Of a DNA stretch of 33,103 nucleotides, positions 15,753 through 23,957 are shown in pieces (position 1 is the stretch's first letter; every line of letters starts with the position of its first letter). The stretch lies in contig JAZRVU010000089.1 of NCBI GenBank assembly GCA_045599305.1, positions 1 through 33,103 on the forward strand, written 5' to 3'. Both the position numbers and the translations under genes were made by a program. The notes below the pieces were generated by a model. It saw only the letters and a program-made list of their open reading frames with translations. It was not told where the DNA came from and ran no database searches. Origin of the DNA: SIG588 sp045599305. Lineage in GTDB: Bacteria > Bacillota > Clostridia > Oscillospirales > Acutalibacteraceae.

Positions 15753-16928
15753 ATGGAGCGATTCAATATCGGGGAATTCAACGATTCCTTTCCCCCCACC
15801 ATCGACGGTGTGGCGCAGACGGTGAAGAATTACGCCGAACGGCTGCACGCCAAATACTGCAACGTCACGGTGGTCACCCCCGCGTATAAAAACGTGGTGG
15901 ACGATTATCCCTTTGAGGTGTTCCGTTATCAGTCCGTCCCGCTGGGAAAAAGCATCGGCTACCGGGCGGGCAACGCGTTCAGCCCGGAGGCGGTCATCAA
16001 ACTGCGGCGCAAGCACTTTGATCTGATGCACGTGCACGCACCCTTTGCCTCTTCCATGCTGGTGAACAACATCAATCTGCCTCACCGCGTGCCGGTGGTG
16101 CTCACCTATCACACCAAATTCGAGGTAGACATCCAAAAGCGCATCCACGACCCCGTGGTGCGCAAGCTGGCGATGGAATTCCTGCTGCAGAATGTGAATG
16201 CGGCGGATGAGGTGTGGGTGGTGACCGAAAAGTGCGGGGATTCCCTGCGCACCATCGGCTATGAGGGCAATGTCCGCGTGATGGAAAACGGCACCGATTT
16301 TACCTTCGGGAAAGCCGACACCGCCAAGGTGGAACAACTGCGGGAGGCCTACGGCATCCCCGAGGACACCTTTGTCTTCCTGTTCGTGGGGCGGATGATG
16401 TGGTATAAGAACACCCGCCTCATTCTGGACGCACTCGCCCGCGTAAAGGCGGCCGGTCTGCCGTTTCGCTGCTTCATGGTAGGCAGCGGCTTCGATGCCG
16501 GGGATATTGAAAAATATGCCCGGGAGTCGGGACTGACACAAGAGGTGGTCTTCACCGGCCCTATCTATGACCGGGAATACCTGCGGGTATTCTTCAGTCT
16601 GGCCGATATGTTCCTGTTCCCCTCCACCTACGACACCTCCGGCATCGTGGTGAAGGAGGCGGCGGCCTGCTCCTGCCCGTCACTGCTGGTACGGGATTCC
16701 TGCGCCGCCGAAGGAGCGATACACGATGTTTCCGGCTTTCTGGCCGAGGAAAACGCCGAATCCTGTGCCGCGGCCATCTGCGCCGCCTGCAGCGACCCCT
16801 ACCACCTCAAGGCGGTGGGCGAGGAGGCGGGCCGCACCCTCTACCTGTCGTGGGACACGGCGGTAGAGCGCGCCTACAAGCGGTACGCCGAGATCATCGA
16901 AAACTGGAACGGTCCGCAGGACGAATAA
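15753..16928 (+). CDS. GT4-family glycosyltransferase, possibly a diacylglycerol glucosyltransferase
   Basis: This 391-residue protein is a GT-B fold, family 4 glycosyltransferase. The N-terminal domain begins FNIGEFNDSFPPTIDGVA, the acceptor-side pattern typical of glycolipid-forming GT4 enzymes. It has HVHAPFASS near residue 100 and TYHTKFEVD near 125. The C-terminal donor domain has FLFVGRMMWYKN and PSTYDTSGIVVKEAAA, the E-x7-E region, in which the first Glu is replaced by Asp. The closest role I can suggest is transfer of glucose from a nucleotide sugar to diacylglycerol for membrane glycolipid or lipoteichoic acid anchors. Substrate is inference. The ATG at 15753 has AGGAGG six bases upstream. 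It leads the operon with the galactokinase-like gene. Confidence 0.85.
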   Translation: MERFNIGEFNDSFPPTIDGVAQTVKNYAERLHAKYCNVTVVTPAYKNVVDDYPFEVFRYQSVPLGKSIGYRAGNAFSPEAVIKLRRKHFDLMHVHAPFASSMLVNNINLPHRVPVVLTYHTKFEVDIQKRIHDPVVRKLAMEFLLQNVNAADEVWVVTEKCGDSLRTIGYEGNVRVMENGTDFTFGKADTAKVEQLREAYGIPEDTFVFLFVGRMMWYKNTRLILDALARVKAAGLPFRCFMVGSGFDAGDIEKYARESGLTQEVVFTGPIYDREYLRVFFSLADMFLFPSTYDTSGIVVKEAAACSCPSLLVRDSCAAEGAIHDVSGFLAEENAESCAAAICAACSDPYHLKAVGEEAGRTLYLSWDTAVERAYKRYAEIIENWNGPQDE

Positions 16929-16952
16929 CCAATACACCGGGAGGAATCAATC

Positions 16953-18230
16953 ATGGACATTGTGCAGGAACTGCTCGCCGGGCGCTATGACACGGCGCTG
17001 GCGAAGCTTTACGGAAGTGAAAACGTGGATGCGGCGCGGGAACGTTATCTCGACGCGGCGGCCAAATTCGAAAAGCGGTTCGGTCACCGCGAACAGGTCT
17101 ATCTCTGCTCGGCGCCCGGACGCACCGAGCTTTCCGGCAACCACACCGACCACAACCACGGCCGTACACTGGCCGCCAGCGTGCAGCTCGACATCATCTC
17201 AGTGGTGGCGCCCACGGACAATGGCCACGTGTGCGAGCAGTCCGAGGGCTTTGCGGCGGTGGAACTGGATCTGAACGATCTCGCCGCTCGGCCGCAGGAG
17301 CGCGGCACCTCGGCGGCCCTCATCCGCGGGGTCGCGGCGCGGCTGGCCGAAAACGGCGCCGCGCTCGGCGGCTTCGACGCCTACAGCATCTCGCAGGTGC
17401 CGCAAGGCTCCGGTCTCTCCTCCTCCGCCGCCTACGAGATCCTCGTGGGCACCATTTTCAACGTGCTTTACAACGATAGCCGCATTTCCTCCACCGCGCT
17501 GGCGATGGCGGCGCAGTATGCCGAAAACGTCTATTTCGGCAAGCCCTGCGGCCTGCTCGACCAGATGGCCTGTGCCACCGGCGGCGCCGTGGCGATGGAC
17601 TTTGCCGATCCGTCCGCACCCGCGGTGCGCAGCATCGCCGTGGACTTTGCCGACTATGACCGTATGCTCTGCATCGTGGACACCGGCGGCAGCCACGCCG
17701 ACCTGACCGACGATTACGCCGCCGTGACGGCGGAGATGCGGGCGGTGTCCCGCGAGCTGGGGGTCAACTTCCTGCGCGAGACCACTCGCGGCGCGGTGAT
17801 GGCGCGCTCGGCGGCACTGCGGCAGACCTGCGGTGACAGAGCCGTGCTGCGCGCCCTGCACTTCTTTGCCGAGGACGAGCGCGCTGACCGCATGGCCGCC
17901 GCACTGGAGACGGGCGATATCACTACATACGAAAAACTGATGCGGGAATCGGGGCGTTCCTCCTTCCAGTTCCTGCAGAATCTCTACACCACCAAGGACG
18001 TACGCCGTCAGGGACTGCCGCTGGCCATCTGTGTGGCGGAGCAGACACTGGGCGACGACGGCGCCGCGCGGGTGCACGGCGGCGGCTTTGCCGGCGCGGC
18101 ACAGGCGCTGGTGCCGCTGACCCGGCTGGACGAATTCCGCGCCGCCATGGAACTGGTCTTCGGCAAGGGCTGCTGCCACCCGCTGCGCATCCGCCCGGTG
18201 GGCGGTGTCTGCCTTGACGATCTGTGCTGA
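16953..18230 (+). CDS. galK: Galactokinase-like GHMP kinase
   Basis: This 425-residue GHMP-superfamily kinase most resembles galactokinase, which makes galactose 1-phosphate from galactose and ATP. Visible motifs are PGRTELSGNHTDHNHG (55-70) at the sugar site, PQGSGLSSSAA (150-160) as ATP loop, CGLLDQMACATGG with the likely catalytic Asp203, and HGGGFAGAAQAL near the C-terminus. In canonical galactokinases the sugar motif reads GRVNLIGEHTDY; here Glu is replaced by Asn and Tyr by His, so the sugar could differ. GGAGG lies upstream of the ATG, 24 bases behind the glycosyltransferase. No galT or galE is nearby. An extra N-terminal helix of about 40 residues precedes the core. Confidence 0.85.
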   Translation: MDIVQELLAGRYDTALAKLYGSENVDAARERYLDAAAKFEKRFGHREQVYLCSAPGRTELSGNHTDHNHGRTLAASVQLDIISVVAPTDNGHVCEQSEGFAAVELDLNDLAARPQERGTSAALIRGVAARLAENGAALGGFDAYSISQVPQGSGLSSSAAYEILVGTIFNVLYNDSRISSTALAMAAQYAENVYFGKPCGLLDQMACATGGAVAMDFADPSAPAVRSIAVDFADYDRMLCIVDTGGSHADLTDDYAAVTAEMRAVSRELGVNFLRETTRGAVMARSAALRQTCGDRAVLRALHFFAEDERADRMAAALETGDITTYEKLMRESGRSSFQFLQNLYTTKDVRRQGLPLAICVAEQTLGDDGAARVHGGGFAGAAQALVPLTRLDEFRAAMELVFGKGCCHPLRIRPVGGVCLDDLC

Positions 18231-18257
18231 ACGCTTTGAAAAGGAGACGTCCGTGCT

Positions 18258-19331
18258 ATGCTCATTTTTGCGCTGATCGTGCTGATGCTGGTGCTCGGCG
18301 GGGTCAAACTGGCCAAAAAGGGTGAATTTCACCGCGATTATGCCGCGCCCGCACAGACCGGCACCGTCAACGGGATCTTCACCCTGCTCATTTTCCTGAG
18401 CCACGCCTCGTCCTATTTCACCCCCGCCGGCACACTGGGAGAGCCCTATCTCACCCTGCACACCTATCTGGGGCAGTTCGTGGTGGTGCCATTCCTGTTC
18501 TATTCCGGCTTCGGCATCACCGAGTCCTTCGCCAAAAAGGGGCGGGACTATTACCGCGGCTTTGCCAAAAACCGTCTGCTGCGCACATGGGTACACTTTG
18601 CCGCGGCGGTGGTGCTGTACATCCTGCTCAACGCGGTGCTGGGCATCTCATACGGCACCAAGCAGACCCTGCTGGCCTTCACCGGCTGGACGACCATCGG
18701 CAACAGCAACTGGTACATGCTCGCGACCTTCGCGCTGTACCTCTTCATTCTCGCGGCCTTTGCCATCCCCCGGCTGCCGCGGGCGGTATCGGTGGCGCTG
18801 ACGCTGGTGCTCACCCTGCTGTTCATCCGGTTTGAAAAGTTCATGGGGCTGCCGCGCCACTACTATGACACGATGCTCTGCTTCCCCGCGGGCATGATCT
18901 TCTCGCTCGTCAAGCCGTGGTTCGACAAGGCCGTCATGTGCCACGACACGGTGTGGGCGCTGGCGCTCACCGCCGTTTTTGCCGGATTCTATTACTGCGG
19001 CGCGACCCGTCTTTACGCCGAATGGCGCTACACGGCATGGCTGCTGTGCGGTATGCTGCTCATTCTGCTCATCACCATGAAGGTGAAGATCGCCGGGGAT
19101 ATCCTCGACTGGTTCGGGCATCACGTGTTCGGCATTTACATCCTGCAGCGGCTACCCATGATCTTTTTGGCGCACTACGGCCGCGCCGCCAACTGGTGCT
19201 CCTTTGTGCTGATCTCCTTCGTGAGCGCGGTGGCGCTGGCGGTGCTGTTCGATTTCTTCACCGAAAAACTGGACGGGTGGCTTTTTAAGAAGCCCGCCCG
19301 AACCAGCGCTCCCACCACTCCGCGACCTTGA
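18258..19331 (+). CDS. Acyltransferase-3-like multi-pass membrane protein
   Basis: This 357-residue protein has about ten hydrophobic helices and resembles the acyltransferase 3 family, membrane enzymes that O-acetylate or otherwise acylate extracellular sugars. Supporting features are an early GIFTLLIFLSHASSYF segment with a His in the first conserved helix, a FYSGFGITESF segment, an R-LLRTW motif, and HHVFGIYILQRLP near the C-terminus, typical of the last conserved block. The final 50 residues end in a basic, Pro-rich tail. AAGGAG lies 11 bases before the ATG. It follows galK by 27 bases, so an operon with the glycosyltransferase is likely, and a role in modifying a surface glycan or glycolipid is inferred. 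Its 3' end overlaps spoIIR. Confidence 0.75.
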   Translation: MLIFALIVLMLVLGGVKLAKKGEFHRDYAAPAQTGTVNGIFTLLIFLSHASSYFTPAGTLGEPYLTLHTYLGQFVVVPFLFYSGFGITESFAKKGRDYYRGFAKNRLLRTWVHFAAAVVLYILLNAVLGISYGTKQTLLAFTGWTTIGNSNWYMLATFALYLFILAAFAIPRLPRAVSVALTLVLTLLFIRFEKFMGLPRHYYDTMLCFPAGMIFSLVKPWFDKAVMCHDTVWALALTAVFAGFYYCGATRLYAEWRYTAWLLCGMLLILLITMKVKIAGDILDWFGHHVFGIYILQRLPMIFLAHYGRAANWCSFVLISFVSAVALAVLFDFFTEKLDGWLFKKPARTSAPTTPRP

Positions 19332-19878
19332 AACGGATCTCGTAGCGCGGGGCGTTTTTCACCACGTCACAGGCGGCGGGATCGAGCACGTCGTCCAGCA
19401 CGGCGGCCGAGCCGAGGCAGAGCGGCGGATAGACCACGCACCACCAGTTGTGCCCCGCGCCCTCCCCGATGACCACCCGCAGCGCATGATACCACCCCGC
19501 CGGCAGGGTGCCGGCCTCATAAGTACGGGTGGTGAAATAGGTGTCACACAGACTGACCGTGACCGGGTAATGAGCGCCGCCTTCGCGCAGGCACTGCGCG
19601 GCGGCCGCTTCGATCTGCGGCAGATGCTCCTGCACGGCGGCCAGCGCCGCTTCGGTGGTGCCCACCTCGTCGAGCAGGCCGTCCGCCGCCTCCAATACCG
19701 CGTCGCGCACCTGCAGTTTGAGTGCCTGGTCGGCGTCGGAATCGGAATTGGCCAGCACGTGCAGCCGCACCACGCCGGAGCGGATCTCGCCGCACAGGGC
19801 GGAGAAGCGCCCGAATGACAGCATCATCGCGGCGACGAGTCCCACCGCAAGTGAGCGGACAAAACATTTGGAAAACAT
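19285..19878 (-). CDS. spoIIR: Stage II sporulation protein R
   Basis: SpoIIR is made in the forespore and secreted to trigger SpoIIGA-dependent cleavage of pro-sigma-E in the mother cell. The 197-residue product has an N-terminal hydrophobic secretion segment (about 8-23). The family core includes RLHVLANSDSDADQALKLQV and then RDAVL, and the C-terminal GHNWWCVVYPPLC motif is diagnostic. The ATG at 19878 is chosen over an upstream TTG at 19908 because AAAGGA lies ten bases before it and the upstream start has no site. That ribosome binding site lies inside the 3' arm of a hairpin. The gene overlaps the converging acyltransferase gene by 47 bases. Its presence argues for a spore-forming lineage. 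Confidence 0.94.
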   Translation of the reverse strand: MFSKCFVRSLAVGLVAAMMLSFGRFSALCGEIRSGVVRLHVLANSDSDADQALKLQVRDAVLEAADGLLDEVGTTEAALAAVQEHLPQIEAAAAQCLREGGAHYPVTVSLCDTYFTTRTYEAGTLPAGWYHALRVVIGEGAGHNWWCVVYPPLCLGSAAVLDDVLDPAACDVVKNAPRYEIRFKVAEWWERWFGRAS

Positions 19879-19926
19879 AAAAAAGCCGTCCTTTCCTGTT
19901 GTTGCCAACAGTATGGACGGCTTTTT
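19879..19926. terminator. Hairpin between ispE and spoIIR
   Basis: On the minus strand, GCCGTCC (19921-19915) pairs with GGACGGC (19891-19885), followed by six T residues that touch the spoIIR ATG. Inside lies a second stem, CTGTTG/CAACAG, around a GCAA tetraloop. A-rich flanks make it symmetric, so it could end transcripts from both sides. It should separate ispE transcription from spoIIR. Confidence 0.75.
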
Positions 19927-19932
19927 GATATC

Positions 19933-20796
19933 TTATGCGATGATCTGCGGCCCGTGCGTGCAGGGGCGGCAGATAAAGACCTGCTCGCATTCGCGGCGCA
20001 GTGTCTCGGCACAGCGGGCGGCGGCATCCTCATCGGCAAACAGCGCAAACACGGCGGAGCCGCTGCCGGTCATGCGGCAGCCGAGCGGCGAAAACGCCTC
20101 CATCTCTTCCAGCAGCGCGGTCACCTGCGGCAGGGCGAGCGCCTGCTCGAAGGCATTGTGCAAAAGCGAGCCGACAGCCGCGGGATCCCCCGCCGCCAGC
20201 GCCTGCCGCATCCCCGCCTGATCGGCCGGGACGAGCCATGCGGCGCTGTCGATGGCGATGTAGGCCGCGGCGGTAGAGACGCCCACGGGGGGCTTGGCCA
20301 CCACAATGGCGCAGTCCGCCAGCGGCGTGAGCGGCGAAAGCGCCGTGCCGGTGCCGGTGGCCATGGCGGCGCCGCCCATCACGCAGAAGGGCACGTCCGC
20401 CCCCACCTTTGCAGCGAGCGCACACAGTTCCGTGAGCGACAGGTCGGCACCCGTGAGCGCGTTCAGCCCCACCAGTGCGGCGGCCGCATCGGCCGAGCCG
20501 CCGCCCATACCGGCCTGCTGCGGGATACGCTTCTGAATGTGGATATCCAGCCCGACATTCTGCCCGGTGCGGGCAGAAAACGCCGTGGCCGCTTTCCACA
20601 CGGTGTTTCGGTGGTCGAGCGGCAGACGGGAGCCGCCCACCGTGATACGCACACCGGGCTTGTCCGCCCGGCGCACCGTCAGTTCATCCGCCAGATCCAC
20701 CGCCTGCATCACGGTCGCGATCTCGTGATAGCCGTCCGGCCGGCGACCCAGCACGTCCAGCGTGAGATTCAGCTTGGCGGGCGCGGTGATCTTCAT
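19933..20796 (-). CDS. ispE: 4-diphosphocytidyl-2-C-methyl-D-erythritol kinase
   Basis: IspE phosphorylates CDP-methylerythritol with ATP in the non-mevalonate (MEP) isoprenoid pathway. The 287-residue GHMP kinase starts MKITAPAKLNLTLDVLGRRP with the family's substrate-site Lys8. It has RPDGYHEI (19-26), and PQQAGMGGGSADAAA at 92-106 as ATP loop. The ATG at 20796 overlaps the aminotransferase stop in an ATGA arrangement and has GGGGAGG upstream, which settles the start against the longer frame. It is the last gene of the lrp-aminotransferase group before a terminator-like hairpin. Confidence 0.96.
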   Translation of the reverse strand: MKITAPAKLNLTLDVLGRRPDGYHEIATVMQAVDLADELTVRRADKPGVRITVGGSRLPLDHRNTVWKAATAFSARTGQNVGLDIHIQKRIPQQAGMGGGSADAAAALVGLNALTGADLSLTELCALAAKVGADVPFCVMGGAAMATGTGTALSPLTPLADCAIVVAKPPVGVSTAAAYIAIDSAAWLVPADQAGMRQALAAGDPAAVGSLLHNAFEQALALPQVTALLEEMEAFSPLGCRMTGSGSAVFALFADEDAAARCAETLRRECEQVFICRPCTHGPQIIA

Positions 20797-21980
20797 TCCG
20801 GCAGCCTCCCCAGTTCCTTGAGGAAGAGGCGGATGCGCTTCATCGCCTCCACGATGTGGGAGACGGAATAGCAATAGGAGATGCGGGCAAAGCCCTCGCC
20901 TCCCTCGCCGAACGCCGTGCCCGGCACGATGGCCACATGGTGGCGCAGCAGCAACTGCTCACAGAACTGTTCGGACGACAGGCCGGACACCGCGATGGAG
21001 GGGAAGACATAAAACGCGCCCTCCGGCTCGAAGCAGGTGAGCCCCATGCCGTTCAGTTCTTTCAGAATGAGGCGGCGGCGGGCGTCATATTCCTCCCGCA
21101 TGGCGGCCACGTCCTCGTCACCGTGCTCCATCGCCTCAATGGCGGCATATTGCGCGGTGGTGGGGGCGCACATGATGGCGTACTGGTGAAGCTTCACCAC
21201 CTGCTTCATCACCGGCGCGGGGCCGCAGATGTAACCGAGACGCCAGCCGGTCATGGCATAGGCCTTGGAAAACCCGTTGACCAGCAGCGTGCGCTCCCGC
21301 AGCCCCTCCACCGAGGCGGGGCTGACGTGCGGCTCATCGCCGTAGGTGAGGGCGCTGTAGATCTCGTCCGACAGCACCATGATATCGGTGCCGCGCAGCA
21401 CCTCGGCCAGTTCTTCGAGATGGCGGCGGCGCATCACGGCGCCGGTGGGATTGTTCGGGAACGGCAGCACCAGCAGTTTGGTGCGGGGGGTGATGGCGGC
21501 GCGCAGTTCCTCCGCCGTCAGGCGGAAGCCGTTTTCGGCACGGGTAACGATGGGCACCGCCACGCCGCCCGCCATTCTGACCAGCGGCTGATAGCACACG
21601 AAGCTCGGAGACGGCACCAGCACCTCGTCGCCGGGGTTGACCAGCGCACGGATGCCGATATCAATGGCCTCGCTGCCCCCCACCGTGACCACGATCTCGG
21701 TCTTGGGGGCGTATTCCGGGCCGCCGTGGCGCACCACATTGCGGGAAATAGCGGCACGCAGTTCGGCCATGCCGGCATTGGCCGTGTACCAGGTGCGCCC
21801 CTTCTCCAGCGAGTCGATCCCCTTTTCACGGATGTGCCACGGCGTGCTGAAATCCGGCTCGCCGATGGAAAGGGAGATCATATCATCGGCGTCGATCTCG
21901 CCGGCGATATCGAAGAAGCGGCGGATGCCGGAGGGCGGCAGCGCCTGCAATGTGCTGTTGAGTATCTTTTCGTAATCCAT
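20793..21980 (-). CDS. PLP-dependent class I/II aminotransferase
   Basis: This is a 395-residue fold-type I aminotransferase. Visible features are the N-terminal SLSIGEPDF block (37-44), NNPTG (176-180), SDEIY with Asp205, SKAYAMTGWRLGY with the Schiff-base Lys239, and a C-terminal FARISY with the substrate carboxylate-binding Arg. It is close to the aspartate/aromatic/PatA-type group, so the exact amino donor is uncertain. The ATG at 21980 overlaps the regulator's TGA by one base and has GGGGGA seven bases upstream. The pairing with an Lrp/AsnC regulator is common in Clostridia and implies control by amino acid supply. Confidence 0.93.
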   Translation of the reverse strand: MDYEKILNSTLQALPPSGIRRFFDIAGEIDADDMISLSIGEPDFSTPWHIREKGIDSLEKGRTWYTANAGMAELRAAISRNVVRHGGPEYAPKTEIVVTVGGSEAIDIGIRALVNPGDEVLVPSPSFVCYQPLVRMAGGVAVPIVTRAENGFRLTAEELRAAITPRTKLLVLPFPNNPTGAVMRRRHLEELAEVLRGTDIMVLSDEIYSALTYGDEPHVSPASVEGLRERTLLVNGFSKAYAMTGWRLGYICGPAPVMKQVVKLHQYAIMCAPTTAQYAAIEAMEHGDEDVAAMREEYDARRRLILKELNGMGLTCFEPEGAFYVFPSIAVSGLSSEQFCEQLLLRHHVAIVPGTAFGEGGEGFARISYCYSVSHIVEAMKRIRLFLKELGRLPE

Positions 21981-22453
21981 CAAACGGTCCCCCGCTCATC
22001 CTTTTCTTCGGAGAGAAACATCACGCCGCTCTCCTTATACCGCCGCAGCACGAAATGGGTGGCGGTGGAGATGACGGAATCCAGCGTGGAAAGGCGCTTG
22101 GCCACGAACATGGAGACCTCTTTGAAGGTGCGGCCGGTCACGGTGACCAGCAGATCGTACCCGCCGGACATGAGATAGACGCTCTCCACCTCGTCAAAGC
22201 GCATGATGGTCTCGGCGATGCCCTCGAAGCCGAGGTCACGTTTGGGGGTGACGCGCAGTTCGATCACCGCGGTGACATACTCACGGTCGGTGCGCTCCCA
22301 GTCGATCAGCGCCTTGTAGGCACGCACCACGCCGCTCTGTTCCAGCCGCGCCATTTTGGCGGTGACGTCCTCCTCGGTGGTGTCCAGCATGGCGGCCAGC
22401 TGTGCCACCGAAAGCCGGGCATTGGTATCCAGCAGTTTGAGCAGTTTGTCCAT
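21980..22453 (-). CDS. Lrp/AsnC family transcriptional regulator
   Basis: This 157-residue regulator has an N-terminal winged helix-turn-helix (about 12-45, SVAQLAAMLDTTEEDVTAKM then RLEQSGVV). The C-terminal RAM/ligand-binding domain contains VYLMSGGYDLLVTVTG, where the Gly-Gly-Tyr-Asp pattern marks the effector pocket of the family. Such proteins form dimers to octamers and respond to amino acids. It is translationally linked to the aminotransferase through a one-base overlap, so the aminotransferase is a likely target or effector producer. AAGGAGG lies upstream of the ATG, and 18 bases separate it from the serine hydrolase gene. Confidence 0.94.
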   Translation of the reverse strand: MDKLLKLLDTNARLSVAQLAAMLDTTEEDVTAKMARLEQSGVVRAYKALIDWERTDREYVTAVIELRVTPKRDLGFEGIAETIMRFDEVESVYLMSGGYDLLVTVTGRTFKEVSMFVAKRLSTLDSVISTATHFVLRRYKESGVMFLSEEKDERGTV

Positions 22454-22471
22454 GACAATTCCTCCTTTTCG

Positions 22472-23953
22472 TCATTCGGCTCTGCCGTGCGCTTCTCCCT
22501 GATAGGTGTTCAGAAACGCCTCGGCGGTTTTCTGCATCAGCACCGCCACGCGGTCACCTTTAAAGGAGAACATCATGTGGCAGTTGCCGAAATATTTGTC
22601 GATGATCTGCACCTTGATGTGCAGTTTCTGCGCCTCCTGCCACTCGGCCGAAGCCGCGCAGTCGTAACGGTTGCCCGGCGCGGGCAGCGACGCGACCATA
22701 TCGGAATACCCCGTTTCGGGGAATTTGCCGAACACATTGTGCCCGAATCCGAAGGGCAGCGCCTTTTCGCCCTGCGCATTTTGATAATGCAGGACGCCCT
22801 CGTCCCCCGCCAGATCGAACCGCACCCACTCGATCCCCATGGGATTGCGGTCGAGCCGCCAGGTGACGCCGTTCAGTTTTGCGGCAAAAGGACTTTCCAC
22901 GCAGTCGTCCGCCGCATTCAGGGTGCGGCTCTGCTCAAAGGCAGTCAGCGCCGCGAACGCCGCCGCATCCTCCGGCAGCGGGTCGCCCAACTGCGTGACG
23001 ATGAGGTCGTAAAGCGCCTGATAGATCACGCAGCGGGAATTGCTGCTGCCCTGATTATCGGCGGTGATCACAAAGATGAGATCCGTCTTGCGGTCACAGA
23101 TGGCGAACTGATCTCCCATGCCCACAAAGGCAAAGCCGCCGCGCGGCGCCTGCCAGATCTGGTAGCCGTAGCCATAGGCGTTGTACGCGCGGTCACCGTA
23201 TAAATTGTTCGCCACCAGACGGGAAGTCGCCTGCCGCAGATACCCCTCGCCCATCAGGCGGCAGCCGCCCCATGTGCCGCCGTTGAGCACGAACCGGGCA
23301 AACCGCAGCAGATCACGTGAGGTGCACATGACGCCGGAATCGCCGAACGAGCGGCCACCCGGACAGCGGATGCAATAGGCTTCTTCGGAAAAGCCGGTCG
23401 CCCGCAGCACACGGTCTTTGAGAAACTCCAAAAACGGCTGACCGGTGAGTTTTTCCACGATCACACCAAGCATATACGACACCGAACTGTCATAGACGAA
23501 CTGGGTGCCGGGGATGTGCTGAGGGGCTTTTTCAAAATAATAGGCGGTGCGGTCGGTGGTACCGGAGGTGAACCAGTCGCCGCAGGGCGGCAGGCAGGTC
23601 TCCATCGTCAGCGCCTCGCGAATGGTCATCTCTTTCATCCACTCGTGCGCCTCCTCCCCCACATATTCGGGGAAAAAGGTGTAGAAGCGGTCATCGAGCG
23701 ACAGGCGGCCGTCTTCGATCAGCAGGCCGACGGCAACGCTGACGAAGCTTTTAGAGACCGAATACATCCGGTGAAAGAAATCCGCCGTGAAGGGGGCGTA
23801 ATAGCACTCTGCGAAGATCATATCCCCGCGTGCCATCAGCACGCTGTGAGTGTTGAGGTTATAGTCCTCCAGCGTCTGCAGGAATTTCTGCACATTGGCC
23901 GAGGGGACGCCTGCCCGCTCGGGCGACACGCGCACAAAATCGTGACCGACCAT
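22472..23953 (-). CDS. Beta-lactamase-fold serine hydrolase
   Basis: This 493-residue protein belongs to the class C beta-lactamase-related family, which includes esterases, D-aminopeptidases and penicillin-binding relatives. The nucleophile motif is MYSVSKSF with S-V-S-K at 65-68. The second motif appears as Y154-D-S, where class C enzymes have Y-x-N. No signal peptide is visible, so it is probably cytoplasmic, unlike true beta-lactamases. An extra C-terminal domain of about 130 residues (after residue 360) looks beta-rich, of the kind seen in several esterase-type members. AAGGAG lies at the end of the MFS gene, four bases upstream, so the two are probably co-translated. Substrate is unknown; antibiotic resistance is not supported. 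Confidence 0.85.
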   Translation of the reverse strand: MVGHDFVRVSPERAGVPSANVQKFLQTLEDYNLNTHSVLMARGDMIFAECYYAPFTADFFHRMYSVSKSFVSVAVGLLIEDGRLSLDDRFYTFFPEYVGEEAHEWMKEMTIREALTMETCLPPCGDWFTSGTTDRTAYYFEKAPQHIPGTQFVYDSSVSYMLGVIVEKLTGQPFLEFLKDRVLRATGFSEEAYCIRCPGGRSFGDSGVMCTSRDLLRFARFVLNGGTWGGCRLMGEGYLRQATSRLVANNLYGDRAYNAYGYGYQIWQAPRGGFAFVGMGDQFAICDRKTDLIFVITADNQGSSNSRCVIYQALYDLIVTQLGDPLPEDAAAFAALTAFEQSRTLNAADDCVESPFAAKLNGVTWRLDRNPMGIEWVRFDLAGDEGVLHYQNAQGEKALPFGFGHNVFGKFPETGYSDMVASLPAPGNRYDCAASAEWQEAQKLHIKVQIIDKYFGNCHMMFSFKGDRVAVLMQKTAEAFLNTYQGEAHGRAE

Positions 23954-23957
23954 ACTG

